From: Mycolicibacterium rhodesiae JS60
GTDB taxonomy: Bacteria; Actinomycetota; Actinomycetes; Mycobacteriales; Mycobacteriaceae
Reading direction: 5' to 3'
NCBI GenBank assembly: GCA_000230935.2
Contig: AGIQ01000007.1
Location: 1-64,000 of the forward strand
Length of the DNA stretch: 64,000 bases
A program made the position numbers and the translations under genes. The notes below the pieces were generated by a model. It did not search any database and was not told the origin of the DNA. It saw nothing but the letters and a program-made list of their open reading frames with translations. Positions 45,015 to 53,666 of the stretch are shown piece by piece; the first letter of the stretch is position 1; each line of letters starts with the position of its first letter.

Positions 45015-47336
45015 TCAGGCCGCAGTGGTCGCCGCCTCGGCCACCGGCTCCAAAGCCAGGGCCACGATCTCGGCGACGTCGGTCATCGGCTTCACTGTCA
45101 GCGCCTTGAGCACCTCAGCCGGAACGTCGTCCAGGTCGGCCTCGTTGCGGTGCGGGATGAACACCGTCGTCAGCCCGGCACGCCCCGCGGCCAGCAACTT
45201 CTGCTTGACACCGCCGATCGGCAACACCCGGCCGTTCAGCGTGACCTCGCCGGTCATGCCCACGTCAGAGCGGACTTGCCGTCCGGTCGCCATGGACACC
45301 AGCGCGGTCACCATCGTCACACCCGCGGACGGACCATCCTTGGGCACCGCGCCGGCAGGCACGTGCACGTGGATCTTGCGGTCCAGCGTCTTGGGGTCGA
45401 CCCCGAGCTCGGCAGCGTGGCTGCGGACGTAGGACAGCGCGATCTGCGCCGACTCCTTCATCACGTCGCCCAGCTGACCGGTCAGCTGGAGGCTCGGCTC
45501 ACCGTCGGTGGACCCGGCTTCGATGTAGAGCACATCGCCGCCCAGACCCGTCACCGCCAGGCCGGTCGCCACGCCCGGTACCGCCGTGCGTTCGGCCGAC
45601 TCCGGCGTGAACCGCGGGCGGCCCAGGTAACCCACGAGATCCGGCTCGTCGATCGTGATCGGAGCCTGGCTCGAGTCGAGCTTCGTGGTGACCTTGCGCA
45701 TCGCCTTGGCCAGCAGTCGCTCGAACTGGCGCACACCGGGTTCCCGGGTGTAGTCCGCGGCGATCTTGCGCAGCGCCTCGTCGGTGACGGTGACCTCATC
45801 AACGGTGAGCGCCGCCCGATCGCGCTGTCGGGGCAGCAGGTAATCACGGGCGATGGCCACCTTGTCGTCCTCGGTGTAGCCGTCGATGGTCACCAGCTCC
45901 ATGCGATCCAGCAGCGCCGACGGGATGTTCTCGATCACGTTGGCCGTGGCCAGGAACACCACATCGGACAGGTCGAGATCCAGGTCCAGGTAGTGATCGC
46001 GGAACGTGTGGTTCTGCGCGGGATCCAACACCTCGAGCAAGGCCGCACTGGGGTCGCCGCGGTAATCGGAGCCGACCTTGTCGATCTCGTCGAGCAGCAC
46101 GACCGGATTCATCGAACCGGCCTCGCCGATGGCCCGGACGATGCGTCCGGGCAAGGCGCCGACATACGTGCGGCGATGCCCACGGATCTCCGCCTCGTCG
46201 CGCACACCGCCCAGGGCGACGCGAACGAACTTGCGGCCCAAGGCCCGTGCCACACTCTCGCCCAGCGAGGTCTTTCCGACACCGGGCGGGCCGGCCAGCA
46301 CCATCACCGCGCCCGAACCGCGTCCGCCGACCACTTGCAGGCCGCGCTGGGCACGACGGGAGCGGACGGCCAGGTACTCGACGATGCGGTCCTTGACGTC
46401 GTCCAGACCGTGATGATCAGCGTCCAGGATTTCCCTGGCCGCCTTCAGATCGGTCGAATCCTCGGTGCGGTAGTTCCAGGGCAGGTCCAGGACGGTGTCC
46501 AGCCAGGTGCGGATCCAGCCGCCCTCGGGGCTCTGCTCGCTGGAGCGTTCCAGCTTGCCGACCTCGCGCAGGGCGGCCTCGCGGACCTTGTCGGGCAGGT
46601 CGGCCGCCTCGATGCGGCCGCGATAGTCATCGCTGCCGTCGGGTTCGCCTTCGCCCAGCTCCTTGCGGATGGCGTTCAGCTGCTGGCGCAGCAGGAATTC
46701 CTTCTGCGTCTTCTCCATGCCCTCGCGGACGTCTTCGGCGATCTTGTCGTTGACCTCGACCTCAGCCAGCAGATCACCGGTCCAGCCGATGAGGATGCGC
46801 AGCCGTTCGGCCGCATCCTCGGTCTCCAGCAGCTGGCGCTTCTGCACGTCGGACAGATATGACGCATAGCCGGCGGTGTCTGCCAGTGCCGAGGGGTCGG
46901 TGATCTTGTTGACCACGTCGACGATCTGCCACGCCTCACGGCGCTGGAGCATCGCCAGCAGGAGCTTCTTGTACTCGGCGGCGAGCGCCTTGGTGTCCTC
47001 GGTGGGTTCGTCGTCGGCGACCTCGGTCACCTCCACCCACAGCGCTGCGCCAGGGCCGGTTGTCCCCGACCCGATGTGCGCGCGGCCCTCACCCCGGACC
47101 ACGGCTGCCGCGCCCCCGCCGGGAATGCGGCCGACCTGCACGATCGACGCGATCACGCCATAGGTGGGATATCGATCGTCCAAGCGCGGGGCGATCAGGA
47201 GCTTGCCGGTGTCGGTGGCTTGGGCCGCGTCGACGGCGGCCCGGGCGGCATCGTCCAGCGCAATCGGCACCACCATTCCGGGCAGCACGATCGGGTCGCT
47301 GACAAACAACACCGGCACAGATTTGGCTTCAGCCAT
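45015..47336 (-). CDS. lon: ATP-dependent protease La
   Basis: 773 residues from MAEAKSVPVLFVSD. Substrate domain (about 1-300), AAA+ module with Walker A GPPGVGKTSLGESV and Walker B VVLLDEIDKVG, and C-terminal Ser-Lys protease domain (GPSAGVTMVTALVS with catalytic Ser, and Lys in LPIGGVKQKLLAA). It degrades misfolded and regulatory proteins in the cytoplasm. Its presence argues for a fast-growing mycobacterium, since M. tuberculosis lacks lon. An upstream in-frame extension of 25 residues is unlikely. Confidence 0.95.
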   Translation of the reverse strand: MAEAKSVPVLFVSDPIVLPGMVVPIALDDAARAAVDAAQATDTGKLLIAPRLDDRYPTYGVIASIVQVGRIPGGGAAAVVRGEGRAHIGSGTTGPGAALWVEVTEVADDEPTEDTKALAAEYKKLLLAMLQRREAWQIVDVVNKITDPSALADTAGYASYLSDVQKRQLLETEDAAERLRILIGWTGDLLAEVEVNDKIAEDVREGMEKTQKEFLLRQQLNAIRKELGEGEPDGSDDYRGRIEAADLPDKVREAALREVGKLERSSEQSPEGGWIRTWLDTVLDLPWNYRTEDSTDLKAAREILDADHHGLDDVKDRIVEYLAVRSRRAQRGLQVVGGRGSGAVMVLAGPPGVGKTSLGESVARALGRKFVRVALGGVRDEAEIRGHRRTYVGALPGRIVRAIGEAGSMNPVVLLDEIDKVGSDYRGDPSAALLEVLDPAQNHTFRDHYLDLDLDLSDVVFLATANVIENIPSALLDRMELVTIDGYTEDDKVAIARDYLLPRQRDRAALTVDEVTVTDEALRKIAADYTREPGVRQFERLLAKAMRKVTTKLDSSQAPITIDEPDLVGYLGRPRFTPESAERTAVPGVATGLAVTGLGGDVLYIEAGSTDGEPSLQLTGQLGDVMKESAQIALSYVRSHAAELGVDPKTLDRKIHVHVPAGAVPKDGPSAGVTMVTALVSMATGRQVRSDVGMTGEVTLNGRVLPIGGVKQKLLAAGRAGLTTVFIPHRNEADLDDVPAEVLKALTVKPMTDVAEIVALALEPVAEAATTAA

Positions 47337-47414
47337 CAGTCCTCCAAGGTTCAGTCTGACCGACTCAACCTTGACCGATTCCAGTTTGTTCCCCGACGTG
47401 TTCCCGCACAAAGC

Positions 47415-47452
47415 AGCGAGCCTGCCGCCGGGGGGGTGGCGACAGGCTCGCT
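47415..47452 (-). terminator. terminator after the antigen 85 gene
   Basis: AGCGAGCCTG and CAGGCTCGCT form a perfect 10-bp stem around an 18-nt loop, 18 bases after the antigen 85 stop and before the lon promoter region. It likely separates the two minus-strand genes. Confidence 0.7.
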
Positions 47453-47469
47453 GTTGTTCGTGAGTCGGA

Positions 47470-48465
47470 CTAGCCGGCGGACGGGGTGGCCCCCAGAACC
47501 CGCTGCATGTCCGGGATCATCTGCTGCAGCTGCTGTCCCCAGTAGCCCCAGCTGTGGGTGCCGTTCGCGGGGAAGTTGAACACGCCGTTGCGTCCACCAG
47601 CCGCGAGGTAGTTGTCCATGAAGGTCTTGTTGGTCCGCAACGTGAAGCCTTCGAGGAACTGAGCGGCCATCAGGTTGCCGCCGCCACCGGAGGTGTCCAG
47701 ATCCGACGGCGTACCGGTGCCGCAGTAGATCCAGATCCGGGTGTTGTTGGCAACCAGCTGGTTGATGTTGACCATCGGGTCGTTGCGCCGCCACGCCGGG
47801 TCAGACGACGGACCCCACATGCTCTGCGCGTTGAAGCCGCCGGCGTCATTCATCGCCAGCCCGATCAGCATCGGCCACCAGCCTTCGGACGGGTTCAGGA
47901 AGCCCGACAGCGATGCGGCGTAGGTGAACTTCTGCGGGTAGTAGATCGAATAGGTCAGCGACGCGCTACCGGCCATCGACAGACCGACGACAGCATTGCC
48001 GTTCGGGTCGACGCCGTAGTTGGCAGCCAGGTAGGCAGGCAGCTCCTGGGTCATGAACGTTTCCCACTTGTAGGTGTAGTTCTGACCGTTGCCCTGCGAC
48101 GGCTGGTACCAGTCGGTGTAGAAGCTCGACTGGCCGCCGACCGGCATGACGGTCGACAGGCCCGAGCCGTACAGCCACTCGAATGCCGGGGTGTTGATGT
48201 CCCAGCCGTTGTAGTCGTCCTGTGCGCGCAGACCGTCGAGCAGGTACACCGCGTGCGGGCCACCGCCCTGGAACTGGATTCGGATGTTGCGGCCCATCGC
48301 GGCCGACGGGACATCCAGATAGAGAACCGGCAGACCCGGCTTGGAGAAGGCGGCCGCAGTCGCCGACCCGCCGACGACGCCGATCAGGCCGGGCAGAAAG
48401 AGTGCGGCCACGAAGGCTGCAGCCACGCGGCGCAACCATGTGCCTCGCATCATCTCGACGATCTT
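47470..48465 (-). CDS. antigen 85-type mycolyltransferase
   Basis: 331 residues from MKIVEMMRGTWLRR. Signal peptide to about residue 38 (SATAAAFS). Mature motifs match the Ag85 family: FSKPGLPVLYLDVPSAAMGR, QGGGPHAVYLLDGLRAQDDY, NGWDINTP, VVGLSMAGSASL (catalytic Ser), LGTHSWGYWG-type end (THSWGYWGQQ, catalytic His) and PDMQRVLG. It transfers mycolic acids between trehalose monomycolates in the cell envelope. An in-frame start 12 codons upstream exists. Which of the Ag85 paralogues it is cannot be said. Confidence 0.93.
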   Translation of the reverse strand, partial: KIVEMMRGTWLRRVAAAFVAALFLPGLIGVVGGSATAAAFSKPGLPVLYLDVPSAAMGRNIRIQFQGGGPHAVYLLDGLRAQDDYNGWDINTPAFEWLYGSGLSTVMPVGGQSSFYTDWYQPSQGNGQNYTYKWETFMTQELPAYLAANYGVDPNGNAVVGLSMAGSASLTYSIYYPQKFTYAASLSGFLNPSEGWWPMLIGLAMNDAGGFNAQSMWGPSSDPAWRRNDPMVNINQLVANNTRIWIYCGTGTPSDLDTSGGGGNLMAAQFLEGFTLRTNKTFMDNYLAAGGRNGVFNFPANGTHSWGYWGQQLQQMIPDMQRVLGATPSAG

Positions 48466-48694
48466 CATGACGGAAACCATCACCTTTCGTACGTGTTTCA
48501 CAACCGGAGGTGAGCTGTGTGCCGGTAGCTAATCACGCGCGGCAGGCCCGACTCGGTACGCGCAGCGGTGTGGCTTATCGCGGTTCGCTAACGATCAGGA
48601 GACGCGGCGGACTCGGGATCTGCGGTATCCCAACAACTTTGAACCAGCAATCCATAACGGCACGGTCACGGTCTGACAACGATACCGTTGTGGC

Positions 48695-49114
48695 ATGGCC
48701 GACCCCTTCGATCTGCAACGCTTTGTCGACGCCCAGGATCGCGTCTACGATCGGGTGCTCGCCGAGCTGCGCGCCGGCGCCAAACGCAGCCACTGGATCT
48801 GGTTCATCTTCCCGCAGCTGACCGAACTCGGAAATAGTTCAACGGCAAAGCGTTTCGGCATCGGATCACTGGCCGAGGCGCAGGCCTACCTGGCCCACCC
48901 GACACTGGGGCCTCGGCTGCGCGAGTGCACCCGGCTGGTGGCCGCCATCACAGACACGTCGATCGACGGGATTTTCGGTTGGCCGGACAACCTGAAGGTG
49001 CGTTCCTCGATGACGTTGTTCGCCCGCGCCACTGACGACAATGCCGATTTCGTGGCGGTGCTTGACACGTTCTATGGCGGCGAGCCGGACGCGCGGACGC
49101 TGGAGTTGCTATAG
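48695..49114 (+). CDS. DUF1810 protein
   Basis: 139 residues with the family signatures DPFDLQRFVDAQDRVYDRVL, HWIWFIFPQL, TAKRFGIGSLAEAQAYLAHP and DNLKVRSSMTLF. Related to NADAR/YbiA-type folds, enzymatic role unproven. It overlaps the end of the convergent amylase gene by 6 bases. Confidence 0.85.
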   Translation: MADPFDLQRFVDAQDRVYDRVLAELRAGAKRSHWIWFIFPQLTELGNSSTAKRFGIGSLAEAQAYLAHPTLGPRLRECTRLVAAITDTSIDGIFGWPDNLKVRSSMTLFARATDDNADFVAVLDTFYGGEPDARTLELL

Positions 49115-50419
49115 CGGGCGCAGTACCAGCCAGCCCTGAGCTGGGACCACCATATCGCTGACGATCTCTTCCGGGGGCGCCGCTGTGCCACCGACCAACC
49201 GGGCTTGACCGCCGGTGAGCTTGGCCACCGGCAGCGGCATCGGTGTGTCGTCGATGTTGAGCGCGACGATCAAGGCGTCGTCACCGTTGCGGGTCTCGTA
49301 GGCGTAGCAGCGGTTATTCAGTTGCAGTGCAGTAGTTTTCGCTTCATGCAGCCACGGGTTTCGCCTGCGCAACCCGATCAGGTATTTGTGCAGGTTCAAT
49401 GTCTCGCGTCCGGCGGCATCCGGCTGCGCAGGCGGCGAGCCGAATTCAGGGCGGACCGCGTCGTCGCCGCCGGCCCGCTCTTCCTTGACACCATGCGATC
49501 CGAGCTCGTCACCGGCGTATATCGAGGGGACCCCGCCGGTGGTGAACAGCAGCACCAGCGCGTGCGCCACATGCTCGGGCTGTTGCAGCTGACTGGCGAT
49601 GCGGGTCACATCGTGATTGCCGACAAACGTCAGGGGAGCGAACCGTGCCAGAAAGTCGTTGTGGCGCTGCAGTGCCCAGTCCAGCTCGTGGAAGTTGCCG
49701 TCGTTGAGACTGCTCCAGATCGCCTTCCACAGCTCGTACTGGGTCACCGAGTCGACACCGGCAGCATCGACGAACGCGGGGTAATCGCCGTGGATGACCT
49801 CGGCGACGAACCACGCGTCGGGATGGGCCTGGCGCACCCTGGGCAACACCGTCGCCCAGAACGTCTCGGGGACCGCGTAGGCGGCGTCCAGGCGCCAGCC
49901 GTCGGCGCCGCGGTCCAGCCAGTGGTTCATCACGTCGACGGTGTAGTCGACGACGGCCGGGCTGGCGTGGTTGAGCGTGACGAGTTCGCCGTGACCTTCG
50001 AAGGTGTGAAAGCGGCCGGGGCGGCCGCGAAACCAACCGATCGACTCCGCGTCGCCGTCGTCGACGGCGCGTCGATAGCGGCCGAAATCGGTTCCGACAT
50101 GGTTGAACACACCGTCGAGGAGTACCCGGAGCCCGCGCCGGTGGGCTTCGGCGACGAGGTGGTCGAGGTCGGCGTCGTCACCGAGGCGCGGGTCGATGCG
50201 GAAGTGGTCGGTGGTGTCGTAACCGTGGGTGCGCGAGGCGAATACCGGGCCCAGCGCGATCCCGGAGGTGCCGAGTTCGACGGCGTGGTCGAGCCAGTCG
50301 ACGATTCGGCCAAGGCGGTGTTCTCCCGCGCCGGGCGGATCGTCGGAAGGAAAAGCGCCGACGAATCCCAGCGGGTAGACGTGCCACCAGATCGCGTGGC
50401 GGACCCAGTCGGCGCTCAT
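49109..50419 (-). CDS. alpha-amylase-family glycoside hydrolase
   Basis: 436 residues starting MSADWVRHAIWWHVYPLG. GH13 motifs are in order: region I DGVFNHVG, region II GWRLDAAYAV (nucleophile Asp), region III EVIHGDYP (acid Glu) and region IV FVGNHDVTR. It acts on alpha-glucans or related sugars in the cytoplasm (no signal peptide). Its start overlaps the deaminase stop (ATGA). Confidence 0.9.
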   Translation of the reverse strand: MSADWVRHAIWWHVYPLGFVGAFPSDDPPGAGEHRLGRIVDWLDHAVELGTSGIALGPVFASRTHGYDTTDHFRIDPRLGDDADLDHLVAEAHRRGLRVLLDGVFNHVGTDFGRYRRAVDDGDAESIGWFRGRPGRFHTFEGHGELVTLNHASPAVVDYTVDVMNHWLDRGADGWRLDAAYAVPETFWATVLPRVRQAHPDAWFVAEVIHGDYPAFVDAAGVDSVTQYELWKAIWSSLNDGNFHELDWALQRHNDFLARFAPLTFVGNHDVTRIASQLQQPEHVAHALVLLFTTGGVPSIYAGDELGSHGVKEERAGGDDAVRPEFGSPPAQPDAAGRETLNLHKYLIGLRRRNPWLHEAKTTALQLNNRCYAYETRNGDDALIVALNIDDTPMPLPVAKLTGGQARLVGGTAAPPEEIVSDMVVPAQGWLVLRPL

Positions 50420-50895
50420 GGCGCGAACTTCGTCTTGTAGAGGGCCATCATCTCGTCGCGGTAGTGCGGCGCCGGACCGTCGACGGAGAGCTGCGGGGCG
50501 ACCGTGGTGATCGGCAGCGGCGCCACCGGCGGCAGTGGCGCCTGCCATTCGGTCAGCCACCGGGCCAGCTGCGCACCGGCAACGGCAAACACGATGCGGC
50601 CCAAGCCCACCCATGCGTGCGCGGCGGAACACATGGGGCAGTGCTCGCCGGAGGTGTAGACCGTGGCGCGGGCCCGCTGGTCGGGGGAGAGGTTGGCAGC
50701 AGACCACCGTGCGATCGCCAGCTCGGGGTGTGCGGTGGCGTCAGCGCCGGCGACGTGATTGTGATCCTCGAACAGGACCGCGCCGTCGGCGTCGACGAGG
50801 ATCGAGCCGAACGGCTCGTCACCCGCCGCCAGGGCGGCGCGGGCGAGTTCGACGCAGCGGCCGAGCCGCCGGATGTCCTCGTCGTCGAGCGCCAC
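50416..50895 (-). CDS. cytidine/deoxycytidylate deaminase-family protein
   Basis: 159 residues with the zinc-deaminase motifs HPELAIAR (H-x-E, about residue 56) and SGEHCPMCSAA (PCxxC, about 84-94). Likely a nucleoside deaminase (guanine deaminase-like). The first gene of a two-gene unit with the amylase-family enzyme. Confidence 0.85.
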   Translation of the reverse strand: MALDDEDIRRLGRCVELARAALAAGDEPFGSILVDADGAVLFEDHNHVAGADATAHPELAIARWSAANLSPDQRARATVYTSGEHCPMCSAAHAWVGLGRIVFAVAGAQLARWLTEWQAPLPPVAPLPITTVAPQLSVDGPAPHYRDEMMALYKTKFAP

Positions 50896-50906
50896 GCTGT
50901 CTCACT

Positions 50907-51608
50907 TTACGCAGCCGGCGGCGAACGGCGGGGTTTGCGTAGGAGCCACGAGGGATCCACCGGTGGGCCGGGGCGTCCGCGCGCCAGCGGGTAGCTGGCC
51001 AGTCCGACGATCAGAGCGGCCAGGTGTCCGACCGGGGTGAACGTCGGGTTGATCAGCACCGCGCCGATGAACCAGGCGAATGCGGCGATCAGATACAGCC
51101 ACCGCCACGGTCGCACGACGTGATAGGTCAGCAGGCCGACGATGCCGACGACGAAGTAGCTCACCCCGATGTCGCGGGCATTGAGGTAGCGCGGCGAGAC
51201 GGCCGCCTCCTGGATCTGCCAGTACAGGAATCCCTCGCTGAGATAGGTGGCGACCACGTGGGCGATCAGCCCGGCGATCACGAAGCGCACATGACCCAGC
51301 CAGCGTTCGGCCGGAGCAAGGAAGAGGCAGAACATCACCAGATACGGCCACCAGGCGGCGCCGTCGAGCCACAGCAGGCTGGTGATCAGCACCCGGATCG
51401 GATCGGCTGCCAGCTGGTGCAGGTTGGTCGAATCCTTGCGCAGCAGCACGATCAGATGCCAGCGGGGCAGCAGATGCTGAGCGACCGTCGTCAAGAACAG
51501 CACCGCCAACCACGTGAACGTCACCGGCGCCGAGCCGATGAAGTGCACGATCGGCCTGCCGTGGCCCGGCGGAACGGCCGGCGTGGCCCGTTCTGACTCG
51601 TCGTGCAC
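50907..51608 (-). CDS. rhomboid-like membrane protein
   Basis: 233 residues with six membrane segments. GVSYFVVGIVGLL holds the Ser of the rhomboid motif, but the following Gly is Tyr (GxSY instead of GxSG). The last segment carries a His in PVGHLAALIVGLAS. This makes it a rhomboid-like protein of doubtful protease activity. It stops 12 bases before the deaminase start. Confidence 0.65.
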   Translation of the reverse strand: MHDESERATPAVPPGHGRPIVHFIGSAPVTFTWLAVLFLTTVAQHLLPRWHLIVLLRKDSTNLHQLAADPIRVLITSLLWLDGAAWWPYLVMFCLFLAPAERWLGHVRFVIAGLIAHVVATYLSEGFLYWQIQEAAVSPRYLNARDIGVSYFVVGIVGLLTYHVVRPWRWLYLIAAFAWFIGAVLINPTFTPVGHLAALIVGLASYPLARGRPGPPVDPSWLLRKPRRSPPAA

Positions 51609-51625
51609 GTGTTGAGATTACGGCG

Positions 51626-53314
51626 TCACCGGCAGCAATCCTCGGCGAAAACCTCCAGCCGGCAGGCACACGACGCCCGGATCGGGACGTCGGCACGGGC
51701 TTTGGCCAGCTCCAGCTGCCGCCCGATGATCACCGCCTCGTCCGCGCGGCCCAGTCGCTGCAGGCATTCGTGATAGCCGTGCAGGCTCCATACGTTGCCC
51801 GGATGCTGACACGGCCGGCTCAGCGCCGGGTCAAGACCGAGGTCGGCCGCATACACCGCCGCCGCCTCCTCGACCCGTCCCTGCTCCAGCAACAGCGCAC
51901 CGTAGGCGTGCCGGGTGGGCTGCATCCAACCCCACGGTTCGTCGTAGGGGAGCGCGTCGTCGAGTGCGATCGCACGCCGCAGATGCTCGAACGCCACGTC
52001 GACATCACCTCTGCGGTAGGCGATCTCACCGTCCAGCATGGCCGCGGCGACGGCCAGGATGTCGCGGCTGGTGTTGTTGAACAGGTAGCGCGAGTCCGGC
52101 ACGGCCGCGTAGGCCGCCGCGAACGCCTCCCGCTCGGCCTCGGCCTGCGGCAGCTGACCCTTGGCTGCGTGCGCGACCCCTCGCCCGTAGTGGATGGTTG
52201 CTGTTGTGCTGCAATACAACTCGGCGTCGTCCGGCAGCGGCTCGGCGACCAGGTCATCCCAGCGGCCGAAGCGGATCAGCACGTGCACCCGCAGCGGAAC
52301 GAAGGCTTCCAGCCAGTCGGCCATCGGCGGGGATTCGATCGCGAGCAGCTCCGGTGTCAGCTGCCCGGACAGTTCGTCAGCGGCAGCCAGGGCGATCTGC
52401 GACTGGCCGGCAAACATGGCGGAGTACACGATGAAATGCAGATCGTGGGCCCGGTAGAGCGAGTAGAAGTTCAGCGGCCCGCCATGTTCGACGAACCGCC
52501 GGTCGGCGACCACCGCGGATTGGTTGGCCAGCACCGAATCTCGATAGTTGCCGCACAGCACGTCGATGTGCGACGGCATGTGCTGCAGGTGGCCCGCGTC
52601 GGGGACCAGGCCGCGCAGCAGATCGGCGGCGGGCAGCGCATCCTCGGGGTGCGCCGACATCTCCATGGCGTGGATGTAGAGGTGCAGGACGAACGGGTGT
52701 GCTCGGCCGGCGCCGCTGCTCAGCGCCCGGTCCATCAGCGCTATCGCCTCCACCACCCGCGAGCCGGGGGCGGGCTCGCCGGTTGTGGTGTCCCACAACG
52801 CCCATGCGGTGACGTTCACCAGGGCGTCGGCGGCCAGCGCCAGCACGTCGACGTCGTCGGGATAGGCCTCGGCCAGTTCGGCCATCGCGTCGGCGTACGC
52901 GGCGTGGCCCGCCGCGAGCGCATCTCCGTCAGACGGATCGTCGGTGGGGAACCGGGTGGCCAGCGCGGCGATCAGCGCGTGCTCGACGACGCTGCCGCGG
53001 CCGGTGGCGGCCAACTCCAGTTCCCTCCGGGCCCGCGCCAACGACGCGGCCAGGTCGACCGGGTCGAACGCCTCCCAGGCCTTGTTGTAGTTAGGCCCGA
53101 TCGAATAGGCGATGCCCCAACGGGCGATCGCGAGATCGGGGTCAAGTGCCAGCGCTCGCTCGAAGCAGCTGATCGCCTCTTCGTGGTTGAAGGCGAAGGC
53201 CCACACCAGTCCGCGGTCGAACCAGACCTGCGCCTGCGGCGAGGGGGTGTCGACGGGACGATGGTGGTTACCGAGGTCGTAGTACGGCTCGGTGTCGTCG
53301 AGCGGAACCGCCAT
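51626..53314 (-). CDS. tetratricopeptide-repeat protein
   Basis: 562 residues from MAVPLDDTEPYYDLGNHHRP. TPR-type helices recur (QVWFDRGLVWAFAFNHEEAI, SCFERALALDPDLAIARWGI; ALLLEQGRVEEAAAVYAADL). A central HMPSHIDVLCGNYRDSVLAN segment is shared with TPR proteins of several bacteria. Cytoplasmic, function unknown. C-terminal CACRLEVFAEDCC is Cys-rich. Confidence 0.75.
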   Translation of the reverse strand: MAVPLDDTEPYYDLGNHHRPVDTPSPQAQVWFDRGLVWAFAFNHEEAISCFERALALDPDLAIARWGIAYSIGPNYNKAWEAFDPVDLAASLARARRELELAATGRGSVVEHALIAALATRFPTDDPSDGDALAAGHAAYADAMAELAEAYPDDVDVLALAADALVNVTAWALWDTTTGEPAPGSRVVEAIALMDRALSSGAGRAHPFVLHLYIHAMEMSAHPEDALPAADLLRGLVPDAGHLQHMPSHIDVLCGNYRDSVLANQSAVVADRRFVEHGGPLNFYSLYRAHDLHFIVYSAMFAGQSQIALAAADELSGQLTPELLAIESPPMADWLEAFVPLRVHVLIRFGRWDDLVAEPLPDDAELYCSTTATIHYGRGVAHAAKGQLPQAEAEREAFAAAYAAVPDSRYLFNNTSRDILAVAAAMLDGEIAYRRGDVDVAFEHLRRAIALDDALPYDEPWGWMQPTRHAYGALLLEQGRVEEAAAVYAADLGLDPALSRPCQHPGNVWSLHGYHECLQRLGRADEAVIIGRQLELAKARADVPIRASCACRLEVFAEDCCR

Positions 53315-53375
53315 GCAGCTCACTTTAGGTGAGCGCGCCCGGTCCGGATAGCGTTGCAACCGACCCGAACGGAAG

Positions 53376-53568
53376 GTGCACATCGTGATTCGCTGCGTGC
53401 GTTTGTTCACCGGATCCGACGAGCAGTCCCACGTCCAGATCGGCCGCCTCGAGTTGGCACCGGGACGAAACGACGACCTGGTTTCGGTGGCGATGGCGTC
53501 GTCTCGGGTGACCGCGGAGGAGATCGCCACCGGTGGACGGCGCCGAGGTGCCGTTCATCGCGGATTAG
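53376..53568 (+). pseudogene. short ORF remnant of a cupin-like protein
   Basis: The frame from a GTG begins MHIVIRCVRLFTGSDEQSHV, with QIGRLELAPGRNDDLVSVAM, a start seen in small cupin-type proteins. After about residue 52 the sequence turns Arg-rich and loses the pattern. In the +1 frame a short stretch (VDGAEVPFIAD) ends at TAG 53566. A frameshift or truncation is likely. Family guess is weak. Confidence 0.35.
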
Positions 53569-53572
53569 TTCC

Positions 53573-53658
53573 CCCGCGAGCAGTCCCCGCAAGCGGGAGG
53601 CCCCACCAAACGTCCCGGATTCCCCGGCGTGTCGGGGCCGTTCACGTCTGCTCGCGGG
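53573..53658. repeat. long inverted-repeat element
   Basis: CCCGCGAGCAG (53573-53583) and CTGCTCGCGGG (53648-53658) are perfect 11-bp arms around 64 bases that hold further hairpins (CCCGC-AA-GCGGG, CCCCGG..CGGGG). It ends 8 bases before the permease stop and may act as a terminator. Similar CTGCTCGCGGG motifs are, as I recall, common in mycobacterial intergenic DNA. Confidence 0.6.
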
Positions 53659-53666
53659 AAGAACAG

